Assembly: GCF_901000735.1 (NCBI RefSeq)
Contig: NC_081547.1
Location: 4,526,001-4,590,000 of the forward strand
Length of the DNA: 64,000 nucleotides
DNA from: Corylus avellana
Lineage: Eukaryota; Streptophyta; Magnoliopsida; Fagales; Betulaceae
Direction: 5' to 3'
The position numbers and the translations under genes are program-made. Shown piece after piece: positions 1 to 14,100 of the stretch. The notes below the pieces were generated by a model. It saw nothing but the letters and a program-made list of their open reading frames with translations. It did not search any database and had not been told where the DNA came from. Every line of letters begins with the position of its first letter. Within the stretch, counting starts at the first letter, position 1.

Positions 1-3000
1 CTGGATGAGTATTGCCGTATCTGTGGGAAAATGGGGGTATGAATCTGCTCCTGTCTCTTCCCATTCATTTGGGTTATTAACACATGAATGTAATTCATTT
101 ACAATGTGTATAAATAATAGGATGTATAAGTATATTGAAAATTATGTTATTAAGCTGCAGAGAACTTCCAATTTTAGCAATAATCACACATATTGGAGCT
201 CCTTGGAAATGATTAATTGCAACATGTACTGAACTTTCTGACTCTCTAATGTAGGTACGGCCAGAAGTAATACACGCTGATATGTACTGTATTGAGATGG
301 GGATTGTGGAACAAATCTCCCAGCATGGGATCAGGAAGCTTGTTATGGGAGCAGCAGCAGACAAGCACTACTCAAAGTACAAGCCTCAAATGATTTTATG
401 TTTTTTTCTTCTTCTGATGTACGAACCATTATGTTCATTTTTCATTGCCATTTATATCCATTGTGAACTTCCAAAGGTGTAGTGCAATAGGATGATTCCC
501 AGTGGATGTGCTTTATGTTGTGCAAATTTTTTGCAAATTCAGCATTCATGAATGGGAAGTAGGTCAGGACCATAGGGGGAACTGAAGAAGAGGGTATCTT
601 TGTAGCGTATTAACATTTTTTGACCTAAAATTCAGATCAATAACTAGACAATTAAAGCTGTATGGTCAGGTAAATAGACGCTGCTTTTTACCGGCCTCGG
701 AGCATTGAATTGAATGACGACGGTTGACTGCAATAGATGTTGATTCGATCTGAAGGAAATTATGCAGAAGGGTGTCCTTCACCAAGGGGTTGCCATCTGT
801 TGATTGTTTCTCTTAACTAATTGATTCATTTCCTTGCCAGTGAAAGAATTTAATGGTGTTGTTGATTTTGATTTATGAAACAGGGTGTTTACAAAACCAT
901 TTCCTGGTTTCTAGAAGTTTCCATTCGGTTATTCAGTTATAGTTATGATGATTAATTACCTTTTGGTTTGATACTTTATGATGGTTTTGCTGAACATTTT
1001 CTTAGTCCTAAGTTAATCTCACTCAATGGTCCACAGAGTTGAAATTTGTATATGCATCTATTCACTAGATTGCTCACAGCTTACCCAACTGCTTAAAATT
1101 GCAGGAAAATGACAGACCTCAAATCTAAAAAGGCCATCTATGTGCGCCTACGCGCTCCCCGGTCCTGCTGCATACAATTTATCTGCAAGGGGTACCTCAT
1201 CAACACCAGGTTTGCTTGATGTTCTTGTTTTTACAATTTTTTGGCAGTGCTTATGTATGCGAATCTATAGAGAATATATATGAATTGAATGAAGATATAT
1301 ACCCCCAAATGTGAAGCTTCTTAGTTTCTAATCAAGTGTATGGTTGATATATACAACTCGAAAATTAATGCTTGGCTATTAAATCAGAGGGATTGTTGTA
1401 CACTTCAGACTGCAACAAAATATTGCTTGTTTATAAAGTTTTCTTACATGCACCATTTAAAAGTTTATTAACAAAGCCTTCATGCCAAAATGATGACTAA
1501 TGCAAAAGTACCATACAATATAGGGAAGGTATTTTAGATGAAGCTGATGTAGAGGTCAGATCAAGTCAAAACACAAAACCTGAATCATCAGACCACTTCA
1601 CTGTACAATGTGGAGGGCAAAACCTTGGCGCATCCCCCAGCAATTCAGTTCAAGTTTCAATCTGGGGTGAAAGCATAACAGAAGTTTCTTCCCTTGATGG
1701 TACTGAAGACCCCTCAACCCCATGGAGAAGGTCGGATGCACTAGGGGATCCTGATGGATATGTTGAATCTTCAACAAGGTATGGTCCTGGTTCGAGTTAT
1801 TCAACATGCTCTTCTAGTGGAGCGGTTGACATATCTCGGATTCCATCAATTAGGTCTTGGGGGAGTGACAATCAGTCCGCAGAGAATCTCCATCGTCCAT
1901 CCTCTCCCAGTGTGCTGGTATGCGCGAAATTCTGATATATAAGACACTTATTGTTGAGGACCATTTGCATGTTTCAAAATTTGCAAGTTAGGCTTTTTGG
2001 TTTTATAAGAGCATGTTGCCTTTTCTTTGGAATTTGTCATCTTATATTTGACTGATTCTAACAGGAGGGAAGTATAGATGACACTCTTTATGCTAAACTT
2101 GAACAAGCCATGGCAGAGGCTGCAAATGCGAGGCGAGAAGTATTTCAAGAGGCAGAAAGGTGTGGCAAAGCCAAAAAAGATGCAATTGAGGCTATGCGCA
2201 GGGTAAAGTTCTACTCACCTAGCACTTCTTCATCCTTTTTCCATGCTACGACTATAAAATGAAAGTTCTTGTTTTTTGGTACTGAACACCTTGTGGTCAC
2301 TAGACCATATTTGAGAAGGGAAAACTTGAAAAACTTCATATTCTTATGTAAGCCTGCAATTGCATAATTTACAGGCTCAAGTGTCAGAAAGCCTATATGC
2401 TGAGGAGGTGAAACAAAGAAAAGAAACTCAGGAAGCTCTAGCACAAGAACAGGAAGAACATCAAAAGGTGATAAACCAGCTAAACCAAGTCATAGAAGAA
2501 CTCCAGAATGCTTTAGATATACAATCATCACTTGAGAGCCAAATTGCAGAATCTGACGAGATGGTAAAGGGCTTGGAACTGAGGATTGCCTCCGCTATGG
2601 AACTGTTGCAAGCGGACAAACAAGAACGGGATGAGTTTCAGGAAGAGCTTGATATTGCACAAAAAGAATCTGAAGAGCTGAGAAGAAAACTAGGAGAGGC
2701 CTCAAGCACAAAAACACCTCAATTCTTCCCTCAGCTCTCGTTCTCAGAGATTGAGGAAGCAACTCAGAACCTTGATCCTTCCCTTAAAATTGGAGAAGGA
2801 AGACATGGGAGCATTTACAAAGGTCTCTTGCGTCAAACCCAGGTGGCTATAAAATTGCTACACCATCATAACTTGAAAGACCCCTCAGGATTACAACATG
2901 AGGTAGGATTGTATTCATATGAAATTTTGCCATTCCATTAATTTCCTAATAAAAGTATTTTATCAGCCATCTTCACAGTTTACTTTGTAACCCTTTTTTC

Positions 3001-4210
3001 TTTCACAACATTAAAAGAAACAAGTATCCAAATCTAAGTTTTGTGTTGCATTTTCAGGTTGATACATTGAGAAAGTTGAGGCATCCCAATCTTGTCACGC
3101 TGATTGGATTCTGTGAAGAAGCTCAGGCTCTCATCTATGAGTATCTTCCCAATGGAACCCTTGAAGATCGACTCTGCTGCAAGGACAACACTCCCCCATT
3201 ACCATGGCAAACTCGAATATGCATTGCCACAGATTTGTGCTCAGCCCTCATCTTTCTTCATTCTTATACACCTGTCAGCATATTACATGGTGATTTGACT
3301 CCTGCCAAGGTTCTCCTTGATGCCAACTTCATTAGCAAACTCTCTGACTTCGGAAACTGCCCTGCACCATCTCATGATCAAAGTTTAAAAGACAACAATA
3401 TAACACTCTGCTGGAGAACTGAGCTGAAAGGCTCTACTTTTGCATACCATGATCCTGAGTTTCTCCTTACAGGGGAGCTTACTTTAAAGTCAGATGTCTA
3501 TTCATTTGGAATCATATTATTACAGTTGCTGACTGGAAGGCCACCCCTGGGGATAAGAAAGGAAGTGCAATTTGCATTAGATGCTGGAAAGTTCAAAGCC
3601 CTCTTGGATCCTTTGGCTGGAGATTGGCCATTTGAGCAAGCTGAGCAGTTGGCTGACTTGGCTTTGAGGTGTTGTCAAATGTATCGAATGAACCGGCCAG
3701 ACCTTACATCGGATGTCTGGACGGTTCTTGAACCGATGAGGGTTTCGTACGGAGGCTCATACTTATCCCAGCTGAGTTATGAAGAGCACTCTGAACCCCC
3801 TTCCTACTTTCTTTGTCCCATCTACCAGGTATGTTTTTTGGCTTCCTTTTTTATTTTTCATTGTCTTAGATTACTGTTTTTCTGTCTGTCTGTGTTATAG
3901 AATTGGACCAAATTAACATGTTCCATACCCATATGTTTCTTGTTTCTGTTTCTTTGAAACTCTTTTGCACCAGTCTACTTCAATGGACTATTTGTAATGA
4001 ATGAATGTTCTGTCTGCAAACTTGCAGGAAGTCATGCAAAATCCTCATGTAGCAGCGGATGGTTTTACTTATGAATTGAAACCTTTGAGAGAATGGTTTG
4101 ATGGTGGACATACCACTTCACCCATGACCAATCTGAAGCTTGAGCACTGCAATCTTTTACCAAACCATGCTCTTCGATCTGCCATCCAAGAGTGGCAACA
4201 AAGGCATTGA
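1..4210 (+). CDS. U-box kinase family protein (PUB33-type), 5'-truncated by window, probable pseudokinase (gene A)
   Basis: Exons joined by eye: 1-36 (end of a longer exon), 255-376, 1105-1209, 1524-1917, 2065-2202, 2375-2902, 3058-3828, 4028-4210 (TGA). All introns are GT-AG, and the frame stays open for 758 visible codons. By comparison with gene B about 117 N-terminal residues lie upstream of the window. Domains in order: the rest of a USP-like domain (GAAADKHYS motif near 350-373), a Ser-rich linker, a coiled coil (about 2065-2700), a protein kinase domain (about 2735-3760) and a C-terminal U-box (about 3800-4207, with FLCPI, DGFTYE and SPMT). Family members are expected to be cytoplasmic E3 ubiquitin ligases fused to a receptor-like-cytoplasmic-type kinase. 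The VAIK lysine, the DFG motif and the glycine loop remain. The catalytic loop, however, reads HGDLTPAK where gene B has HGDLKPAN, so kinase activity is doubtful. The U-box looks intact. It converges on ALG1. Family assignment is firm; activity is inferred. Confidence 0.9.
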
Positions 4211-5172
4211 AATCTGTATCTTTTTCTTTCTCTTTAGCTTTGTATATTGTTTATACTTTTTCTTGGTCCAATCCAATAATTGAATCCCAGCATGTTGAAA
4301 ATATTATGAAATATTTATTATGCATCAGGCATTTACTTTTGTAATCCTTTTATGCAAAAACAGATCCTCTCCATTTCATTAGTATCTATTTAGTGCATTT
4401 AAGAGGGTAATATTCTCCACTTTTTTTTTGGGCAAATTTTTTGGACAATTCCCTCTTAAATGTACTAAATGGATCCTTATGTAGAACTTTACATTTTCGC
4501 ATAATTAATGTGAAGGTTTGGTTTATCTTGCTAATGTGGTAATGTTGCACTGGACTTCTTGTAATTTCGTTGCACTTTCAAGGCTATTGAGTTAATGAAC
4601 CTAGCCCTAATGGGCTAGCTCAATACTTAAAGATGTGAACCCAGTTGGTTGCATCAAAGGTGACGCAATCAATGAAACTTCCAGTTTACATGGTGTCACT
4701 AACAAAACAAAACGGTTTGGTACAAATTGAATGATCTCAATTTAGCAATCCACTTATTCCGAAGTATGCAAAAAGATTTACATAACATAAATTATCAACT
4801 GATATTTCTTGTTTGAGTGTCACAAGATTTACATGCTACTGTTTCATGTCGTGTGCTACTCTGTCAAGCCATAACACATAAAAACAGAACCACAAAAGGA
4901 GAAAAGGAGGGATAGCACATTAACCAGAAATTTTTGTTGATCAAAATCCTTTTTTTTAAAAAAAAAAAAAAAAAAATTATCACAATTCAGTATACATCGG
5001 TTCTTTAAGAAGAAGAAAAAAGAAGCAAAATACGACAGATGAAAACTCCAACTCGGACACCCAGTTTCCCTAAGATATCAACTCAACATATAAAAGTAGG
5101 TAACCTTTTAGTATCATACAACAGATGAGACCATTAACTGAAACATTGTAACCTTTAGCCAGATACCAAAAA
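4211..5172. other. Intergenic, between convergent gene A and ALG1
   Basis: It presumably holds the two 3' UTRs. A T8/A20 homopolymer junction lies at about 4951-4977. No ORF or RNA gene is recognised. Confidence 0.7.
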
Positions 5173-8100
5173 TTAATCGAAGTTCTGAGAGATAACCTGC
5201 AAGTCAAAATCTCTCATGAGGTTCAGAAACACAACAAAAATAAATGATATCAATAGGACTGAATAAAGATATCCAAGAAAAATGGGGAAAACACGGAATT
5301 ATAAGACAATACATGCGTAGGACAAATCAGCCTATTGCAAATTGTATTATCCCCTAAATTAAAGGCCACCTAAGGGACTCAAACATGAAGGGGGAAAAGA
5401 ACCCCAACAATTATCATTATAAATAAATGTTATGTATCCTATATTTCACCTACTAGTATAGATATGAGACTATGAAAGAATACACTTGCCTCAAATACCA
5501 ATGGCTTGGCATGTGCTTCCCACTCAGCAGCCCACCTTCTAGATGAACCCATTTCCAAGGTTCCATTTCTCAGCAACTTCAGATCCTCACATCCATCTGG
5601 AAAACCCTTGAAGAGCATCTGAAGATTCAAAGAGAACTTAAAATGGTTTTCTCCAAAAAATATGCAAAACAATTTAGTAAACGATATTAACAGATCAATA
5701 TACTGAAACTAGCATCTTTTTAATAGAATTACTGCACTAGGATGTTTCCAGTTTTCATCAACTTCAATAGCTAACTACCTCAAGATGTTATAGATAATAC
5801 ACCAAGCTATCAAAATAAGTAAAATGCATGGGAATGTAATAGCAATTCATTTTAGTGGAGGGAGCAAAAGGACCAAATTGCACTTATTTGTTAACAAGGG
5901 CTGACAAAGCATAACCTTTTCTTCTCTTGTCCTGGATGTCGGTGGGGTTTTTGGGGGAGGGTGGTGTTTATCTAAAATGATAGTCATAAACTAGAGTGCA
6001 ATGTGTGAAGGATCCAAGGATCCCAAATCAACTCCAATTGGTAAGAACCTTCCAGATTTTTTTTTTAATCTGGAAGGTTCTTCTTCTTGGTAAGAACCTT
6101 CCAGATTAATTGAAAAGATCCCTAATTATCACCAATTAGGGAGTTCATAATATTTGGGTAGGGCAAAAAAATATTCATTAGTTTGGAATCTTAAATATTG
6201 GACCAAAACTAATATTTGTAGTTTGGCAACTGAAACGTTCACAGCTGAGGCTAAAAACCAATTGGGAGTTCATAATTAGACAGACTCAGTTGAGGCTGAA
6301 AGCACAAAAGCTAATATTTATCATTTTGGTAGCTCAAATGTTGGAAAAAAGAACTAATTCTTTGTTGTGACCCAGATAACTGGCAAGCACATGTTCTGAA
6401 AAACTGACCTCAAAATATGTGGACACCCAAACCTAGTTTTTTCAGATTATGATCCATGTGCAGATGTTGTCTATATTATCATAAAAATAACAATTTTCCC
6501 CTCAAGGATTGGGTTTAATTGCATTCTTCGGTTCATCCCACCTACACTTCAGAAATATTGACAAATTGAAACCTCCATCAATGAGCTATTCTTAGAATAA
6601 TCAAACTAGGGGACGTGAAACTCATGTGACCTAACTATGCCACTAGGCAACTAGGTACCAAATACACCATAAAACAGTAAACTGATACAGAAAAAATGAA
6701 ACATATTGTTAAGTTTTAGAAACTGGCTTCATTCAATGTTCAAAATCTTACATGTAATATCTTTCATCAACTAAGGTTTTGGTGTGAAAATAAGTGTTTG
6801 TGTGGTTTTTCCGTTTTCTGTTCAAAGCCAATCAAGACAGAGACATTATGCAGAGCCATAGAGAAGCTACTGCCTCCGGCTCACCCCGTCAAGACAAAAG
6901 ACATAACGCAGAATCATAGAAAGTTTGTATTGTCCCATGCAAAGCCCGTCTTGATGTGACCTGCTAAAAGCTGCCAAATGTCAGAAAGTTAGCGATGAAA
7001 TCCTAGTTGCGCGTCTTGACATAAAGGTCCCTGTCATGATGCGATGTGTATTTTCTACAGGATAAAAATCACATCTTGACTTCATTTTGAATCTATCTTT
7101 TCCATTGCTCTCAACTAGGGGTTGTTTGGTAAAGGAGTTGGGGTCTCCTTTGTTACTATTCATCACCATCAAAACATTCTAACTTTTTCACTTTTTATTA
7201 TTATTCAAATAAAAAAATCACTACAAAACAAAACTTTTTTCACTTTTCCATACCACTTTTTCACTTTTTTATACCAAGCATTCTTACTTTTTTTTCACAT
7301 CAATCTACATGAACTACAGTGTCTAAGCCAACTCTTTTACCAAACACCCCCCTAAGCTTTAAACTTGTTTGGTGAAGAAGGAAGTGAAAACCTTCATCCT
7401 AGATTCCCTCTAAATGTACACCTTCCTTCACCATGGTTAACCCAAGTGAGGATTCTAAAAAGTTTGAAGCTTTATCTCACTAGGGACTTTGTTCTTCATT
7501 TTGTTCAAACCACACCATGCACAACCCTTGTCCACCAAAGAGTCTACTAATGGATCGGTGAGGAAATATGCTTGAAAAAGATTGGCTAGCTCGAAGGCAA
7601 GCAGGAAGCTCATTGTCATGCGGGACATTAGATTTACAAATGGGCTTTTGTAAGTTTATGTCTGTATTTTGAATCTTCCTTGTTATAGTGATTTTTCGGC
7701 TTTAGCTATCATAGAGTGGTTTTTCCCTTTGATGTGTTCAATGGGCTTTCCACTTCAATTTGTTATGGTTGTGATGTTTTATTATTAAGTACTACAATTT
7801 ATTTTCCGTACATATATTGCCTATGCATTTATTTTTGGGGTCAAACCATTCTTCGGTTCTAACACATATAATTAAAAATTCCCACTATTCCTTAGTTTTC
7901 TCAACAACCATAATGAAAAGGAATGTACTCTTTATTTGTTTGTCTCATCCATTCTCCTCTTCTTTCATTATATAAGAAATTAACAAAGAGATCTAATCTC
8001 TTTTTCTGTATTTGGCTTCCACCGTGTGCTTCTTTACCTACACTTTCTTAGCAATTCTTTGAAGGAAGATTATCTTTCCTTATGGTTATCATACATGCAT

Positions 8101-11100
8101 TTCCTCTGCTACATTTCACATAAACATAGAAACGTTTCAACTATCTATTTCTCAAATTTTCTTTTCTTGTCCTAGGTCTGATGTAGGCCAGATTGCCCAC
8201 AGGTTTAGGAGGATGTGTTCAACTATGTTGAAGTTTTATAGCTTTAAATTACACATGATCACCATGCCAAAGCTTTACCCCCTTGAAAGTTACATTATTA
8301 TGTTGCACAAGAAAAGCACAGTTCAAAGCCTTGGGGGGTTTCCCCTCATTAAAAAAAAAACAGTTCAAATGATTGACGCAAATATGAAGGCTTTGTTTGG
8401 CAAAGCCTTTCCTTTTCCTTTGTTACTGTTCATCACAATTTCCCAAAAAAATCAACATCAACAAATTCTAACTTTTTTTACTTTTTATATCACATCATTC
8501 GCTTTTTATTATTATTCAAATAAAAAAAATCACTACAAAAAAAAACTTTTTCACTTTTCCATATCACTTTCTCACTTTTTTATACCAAACATTCTTACTT
8601 TTTTTTTCACATCAATCTACATCAACTATAGTGTCTAAGAAAAAGGCTTTGCCAAACAAAGCCGAAGTATTGTTAAAAGCAAACATAGATATTAAGTGCC
8701 GACTATCATGAACCAGTTCTGCGATAAATTTGATGGAGGCACTGTTAAGCTCCAATTACCTAGTTATACATTGTCACTCCATATCCTAATCTTTTTCATT
8801 TTCTTTATATTTTCCAACATTTTAAGAACAAGACTGCATATACTCATCCAATGTTAATTAAATGGGTTCATTACATTTTAAAAGGCAAATAAAGGTATAA
8901 ATTGTTGAAAAAAAGGGGAGCATCAAGAAAATAGCTGGGCATAGAATGTATTAATTTTCAGATTCATGAAATGCAGTTGTTTTGATACATCAGAATTATC
9001 ATTGTTAGCTGCCATTCCTATTAATCGCCTCAGTTACGGTGAACCTTCTGTAAACCAAATCATGTAAAAAAACCTATGCCCAATCATATTGTGCACACAT
9101 TGGCGTGAAGTGGCACAAACTGGTTATGCTAGCCAAATGGTCACTGTAAACGTTATGACAAATTGTTTACAATAAAATTGTCCAGTATTTGTTTTCTCCG
9201 AAGAATGACACTACAAATTAGTATATTCATATATAGACATTCACATATTTTTCATACAACATGGCAATATGTTTAAATATTTACAAGTATCTCAATATGT
9301 ATGACATGTTATACTAGAAGAGATTGTTCATTATCTGACAACTAATGACCGTACATGACCTTAGTCAAGTAATTAAACTTACCAAGAGTTCATCAGCTAG
9401 CTCTGAAGATGATGAAAAGAGTAAGCCATTTTTCTCAACTTTTACAAGTTCTTCAATGCTTCAAAAAACGTCAAACCAGCATTAAAACAACATGCAACAT
9501 AAGTCAAGCACACATAAAGGCATTGTACTAAAGAAGACATAATTAAAGCTCACCAAGAGTAGGAAACAGCACAAACAGGCAGTCCACAACCAAACATATC
9601 CACAACCTGATACAACATTTTTAATTGGTTCTAGTTATAATACTATTCCTTACGAACGCTTATGTTCCTAAATACAACCAAACATGTCATAATACAACCA
9701 AACATAACAGGAAATTTGACGATGAACTACCTTCATTGGAAGGTCTAACCCTGATGAGGAAGTGTGCAGACAAACACCCAGGTCTGCCGATCCTACCAAT
9801 GTAGCAAATATGTTGACATTAAATAGCTTACTAGAAAAAAGATGAGAAGAAGAAACCAAGAATAAAAAACCTACCCAGAAGCAATGGGTAATCCTCAGCC
9901 GACAACCACATAGTACGGAATGCCACACGTTTGAGGTGTAACCTCTTTATTTTCTCTTCATATTTTTCCTTTTCAGGCCCTTTACCTTGTTAAAGAGAAA
10001 TAGATCGTAAGTCAAAATATGTCTGCATCAAAGCTGACATGTGTGCACAATTGTGTGTATATGCGTACATATATATTCATCATTACCTGTAATGATGAAC
10101 AACAACCTAGGGTACAAGTATTGTTTTCCCTCAGAGATTTCCTTCCAGATAACCTCTTCATTGGTTGAATCATCTTCATTTAATATTGCAGCAACACGCC
10201 TATCATACATTAACGCTGCTTCTAAGAGAAGGCCAAAATTTTCATCTGGGGTCCTGAAAGAAAGGTGTCATTCTTTAAAACAATTTACCTGCTCAGCTAA
10301 TCAGAAAACAAAAAGAAACACACACACAAAACCAAAAATCTTGTCTAAGAATCTAATAAATACTACAAAGGTTTTGTTTTAATTTAGCAGATGTGATCAC
10401 ACTACAAATCTTACACAAGAAATGTGTAAAATCAAACTTAGAAGTCATCATATTTACTGAAAAATAAACTTTCAGATTCCAGGTGTTATGCAAAACCTAT
10501 ATGTTTAAAACCAAAATCATCTACGTAATGACAAAAATAGCAAACCCCATATGTACAAAACCAAAATCTAAGTGAACTTGCAAGGTAGTTTAAGTTTAGT
10601 CTACGCCTCAAACATATCATGAAATCATCTAGGTAATGATAACAATAGCAAACTATATCCAATACAAATGCTCTGCACTCATTCAAATTGACATAGTTGA
10701 TCCATTAGCATTTCATTATCATCTAAAGCATTTTTTATATTTTTTATAAATAAGTATTTCATAAAAAAGCGCAGAGGGGCGCAACCCTAGAACACAGTAA
10801 GAATACAAAGACCACCCCTTTAAAGATAAGAAGAACACAAATCCACAAATTGATGCATAGTAGAAACTTGAGGAATGTTCAAGGCTCCCGCCTAAAGGAA
10901 AAACAATTTGAGAAACCTATTGCTAAGCTCCGCCATTGTCATTTCCTTATCTTCAAAACATCGAACATTCCTCTCCCTCCAAATAGTCCACATAAGGCAC
11001 AAAAGGGGCCATTCTCCACACCTCCATCACCATTTTATTATCTCTTTGGCCCTTCTAGCAATCTAGGAGGTCAATAACCCTACCATGCATGACCCAATTC

Positions 11101-14100
11101 ACATCAAAAAGGGAAAAAAGGACACTCCCAAGAGCACGTGCCACATCACAATGGAGGAGGAGATGATTGATAGACTCCCCACTCCTCTTACACATACTAC
11201 ACCAGTCTACCACGATCAAACCTCTCTTGCGAAGATTATCCAAGGTGAGGATCCTTCCTAGAGTAGCTGTCCACACAAAAAAAACTTACTCTACGCGGAA
11301 CTTTAACCTTCCATATACTCTTTCACGGGAAAGAAGAGCTTCCCACCTCGTGCCTCTCCGAAGAAGAAGAAGAAGAAAGCACTCCAAAGAAGGATCGCAC
11401 CTCAAAAAGCTTTCTCTTGTAAGGAGTCCACCATATGCGGTCCACACCCCCCAAATGGCGCCGGGTCTCATATAATTTTCCATAGAAAGCGATCACCACC
11501 TCCACTTCCCAGTCTTGAGCCGCTCGTAAAAAATGAACATTCCAATGCACTTCCTCATTCAAAATCTGCATATTATCACTCACCCAACCCTCTTTGTTTC
11601 TTTCAACACAAAACAATTCAGGGACAGCCTCCTTTAAAGGTTGATCTCCACACCAAATATCATGCCAAAACCTAATTTGGGATCCATCTCCTACTTCAAA
11701 TCTGATGAACTTGGAAAAAGACTCCCACCCTCTCTTGATATGCTTCCAAACCCCAACACCAAAAGACCCCTCAACCTGTTTTGTACACCAACCTCCATCC
11801 ATACTCTCATATTTAGCTTCAACTACCTTCCTCCAATAAGCTTCCCTCTCCATAGCATAACGCCATAACCATTTCCCAGTAGAGCTTGATTAAACCTACG
11901 CAGATTTCTAATCCCCAAGCCACCATTTTGCATAGGAGAGCAAACTAAAGACCATTAACTAAGTGATACTTCGTCTCCTCATTGGTACCACCCCATAAAA
12001 AATTCCTTTGCATCTTCTCTACCCTGTTTGCCACACTCGATGGAATGGGGAAAAGGGATAACAAATAGGTTGGTATGCTAGAAAGAGTGCTCTTAATCAG
12101 TGTAAGCCTCCCCCCTTTTGATAAAAGACCCATTTTCCACCCCACCAACCTCCTTTCCATGGTCTCTAGCATACTGTTCCAGATTGTGGTAGCCTTGTAA
12201 TGCGCCCCCAAAGGAAGCCCCAAATACTTCATATGTAAGACACCCACCCGACAACCAAAAATACCAGCCAACAAATCAATATCCTGCACCTCCCCAATAG
12301 GAACAATTTCTGACTTCAGCAGATTTATCTTTAGACCTGAAATAACTTCAAAACATAAGAAAAGACAGCGTAAATCGAGAAGTTGTTCCACATCCGCATC
12401 ACAGAAAATCAGCGTATCATTCGCAAACAGCAGGTGCAAAACGCTAATACCAGGATTGTGCACACGACCTACAGGAAAACCTGCAATCAGCCCCATAGCT
12501 TCAGTTTCCACCATCATTCTACTCAACACCTCCATGATAATAACAAAAAACAAAGGAGAGAGAGGATCTCCTTGTCGAATCCCCCGAGTACTACTAAAAA
12601 AGCCTGCTGGTTCTCCATTAACCAAAACTGATGGAGCAAATAAAAGGGTAACATCTTATGCAGAAGGAAGATTTCAATGAACAGAGAATATAATAATCAA
12701 AACAGCAGATGCAATATGCTAATGTCAAATAATGTGTAGCAGCTAATAAATGGCATGCAGCTGAAGAAGAACTAATTCTATTACCAAATAAAAAAATAAA
12801 AAAAAAACATAATAATGGGACATGCCAAACCAAACCAAATTCAAAGATTAAGGAAATAAATATTCAGAAATTACAAGATCAATAGATTCATCAAAGGAAG
12901 AAGAGATCACCAGCTTGTACTGCTTACAACAAGTGCTGGCCTGTTTGGCTTCAAGAAAATGTCAGTGCCAACCTGGGAAGTAAACAGGGTCTCATTTAGG
13001 GCATGGGTCCCGATTCCTAAACTTCCTGCAAGAAGTGTGCAACTTGACTAAACAGGTTGTTTCTACTAAACCTCAATTAAATGGGGAAAAACAAATAGTC
13101 AAAACTTATGCGTACCATTGTGGGCATAATCCCGTACTCCAAGAGGTTGACAGAGATTTTTATCTATTCTACAAAATAACTACAAGTAATCCACATGTTA
13201 GACATAATTCTTCAATAAAAACATTCTTGGTAAGAACTTGACAAAGAAATATTTGTTTCACCTTATGCTTTTCCTCAAGCGAAGCAGGACAAAAAAACTC
13301 AGGAGGCTGATCATACAACACAGTAGCTCTATCAATTTGACCAGAATAAGTTATGAAATTCTCATTATGTAAAATTTTTATAATGGAAAAAGCAAAGAAA
13401 AATGAAACTGCAAAGTTTTGAGCCAAGACTCTTACTGAATCCCCCAATTTTGAGCCAGTTCATGTTGCATTGCCTTTGTCACACATAGGGAACCATCTGC
13501 CATCTTCCCATAACGTTTCTCAAACCTAAACATGTGTCCAGAAAAACAAATATTGTACTGCTAAAAAGGGACACCATTAACAAATTGAAACTCAGAAAAA
13601 AATCAATTGTTACCAACGATATACAGAGACAAAGCAACTACTTCTTCCAAGGGACAAGCCAAGTAATGTATATCCAAAATTATGCCAATCAATCACAAAT
13701 GCAGAATGCCTCAGCGAGCTTGCCCATTTTACAACCACTAAGGTTGGAACAGAAGGAGGATTCTACAAAAGAAAGAGAGCATTCAAGCTCAAAGGATTAG
13801 CATACCAAGACATAAATGAAAAATCAAGAATCTTGGATACAAACACACACACACACATCGAGAAACATACAAAATTTCAAAAAAATGTCTAAAACTGATT
13901 GAAAATTAAAGACAAGAGGCTCTCAATGAATTAAAGGATGACCAATAACAAAGGAGCCAAAGTGTGATTATCCCAATTTATCCATCTTCATGACATACAA
14001 CTATGAGATGGATCCAGATGCTGGAATTAGAACAATTACACATTGTGCCAATATGTTCTACCAAATATTTCAGTAACATATTTTTTATGAATAATAATTT

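Noticed and set aside
10735..12660. Target-site duplication for the intron 9 LINE
   Set aside because: I found no convincing match beyond 4 bp between the flanks, so none is claimed.
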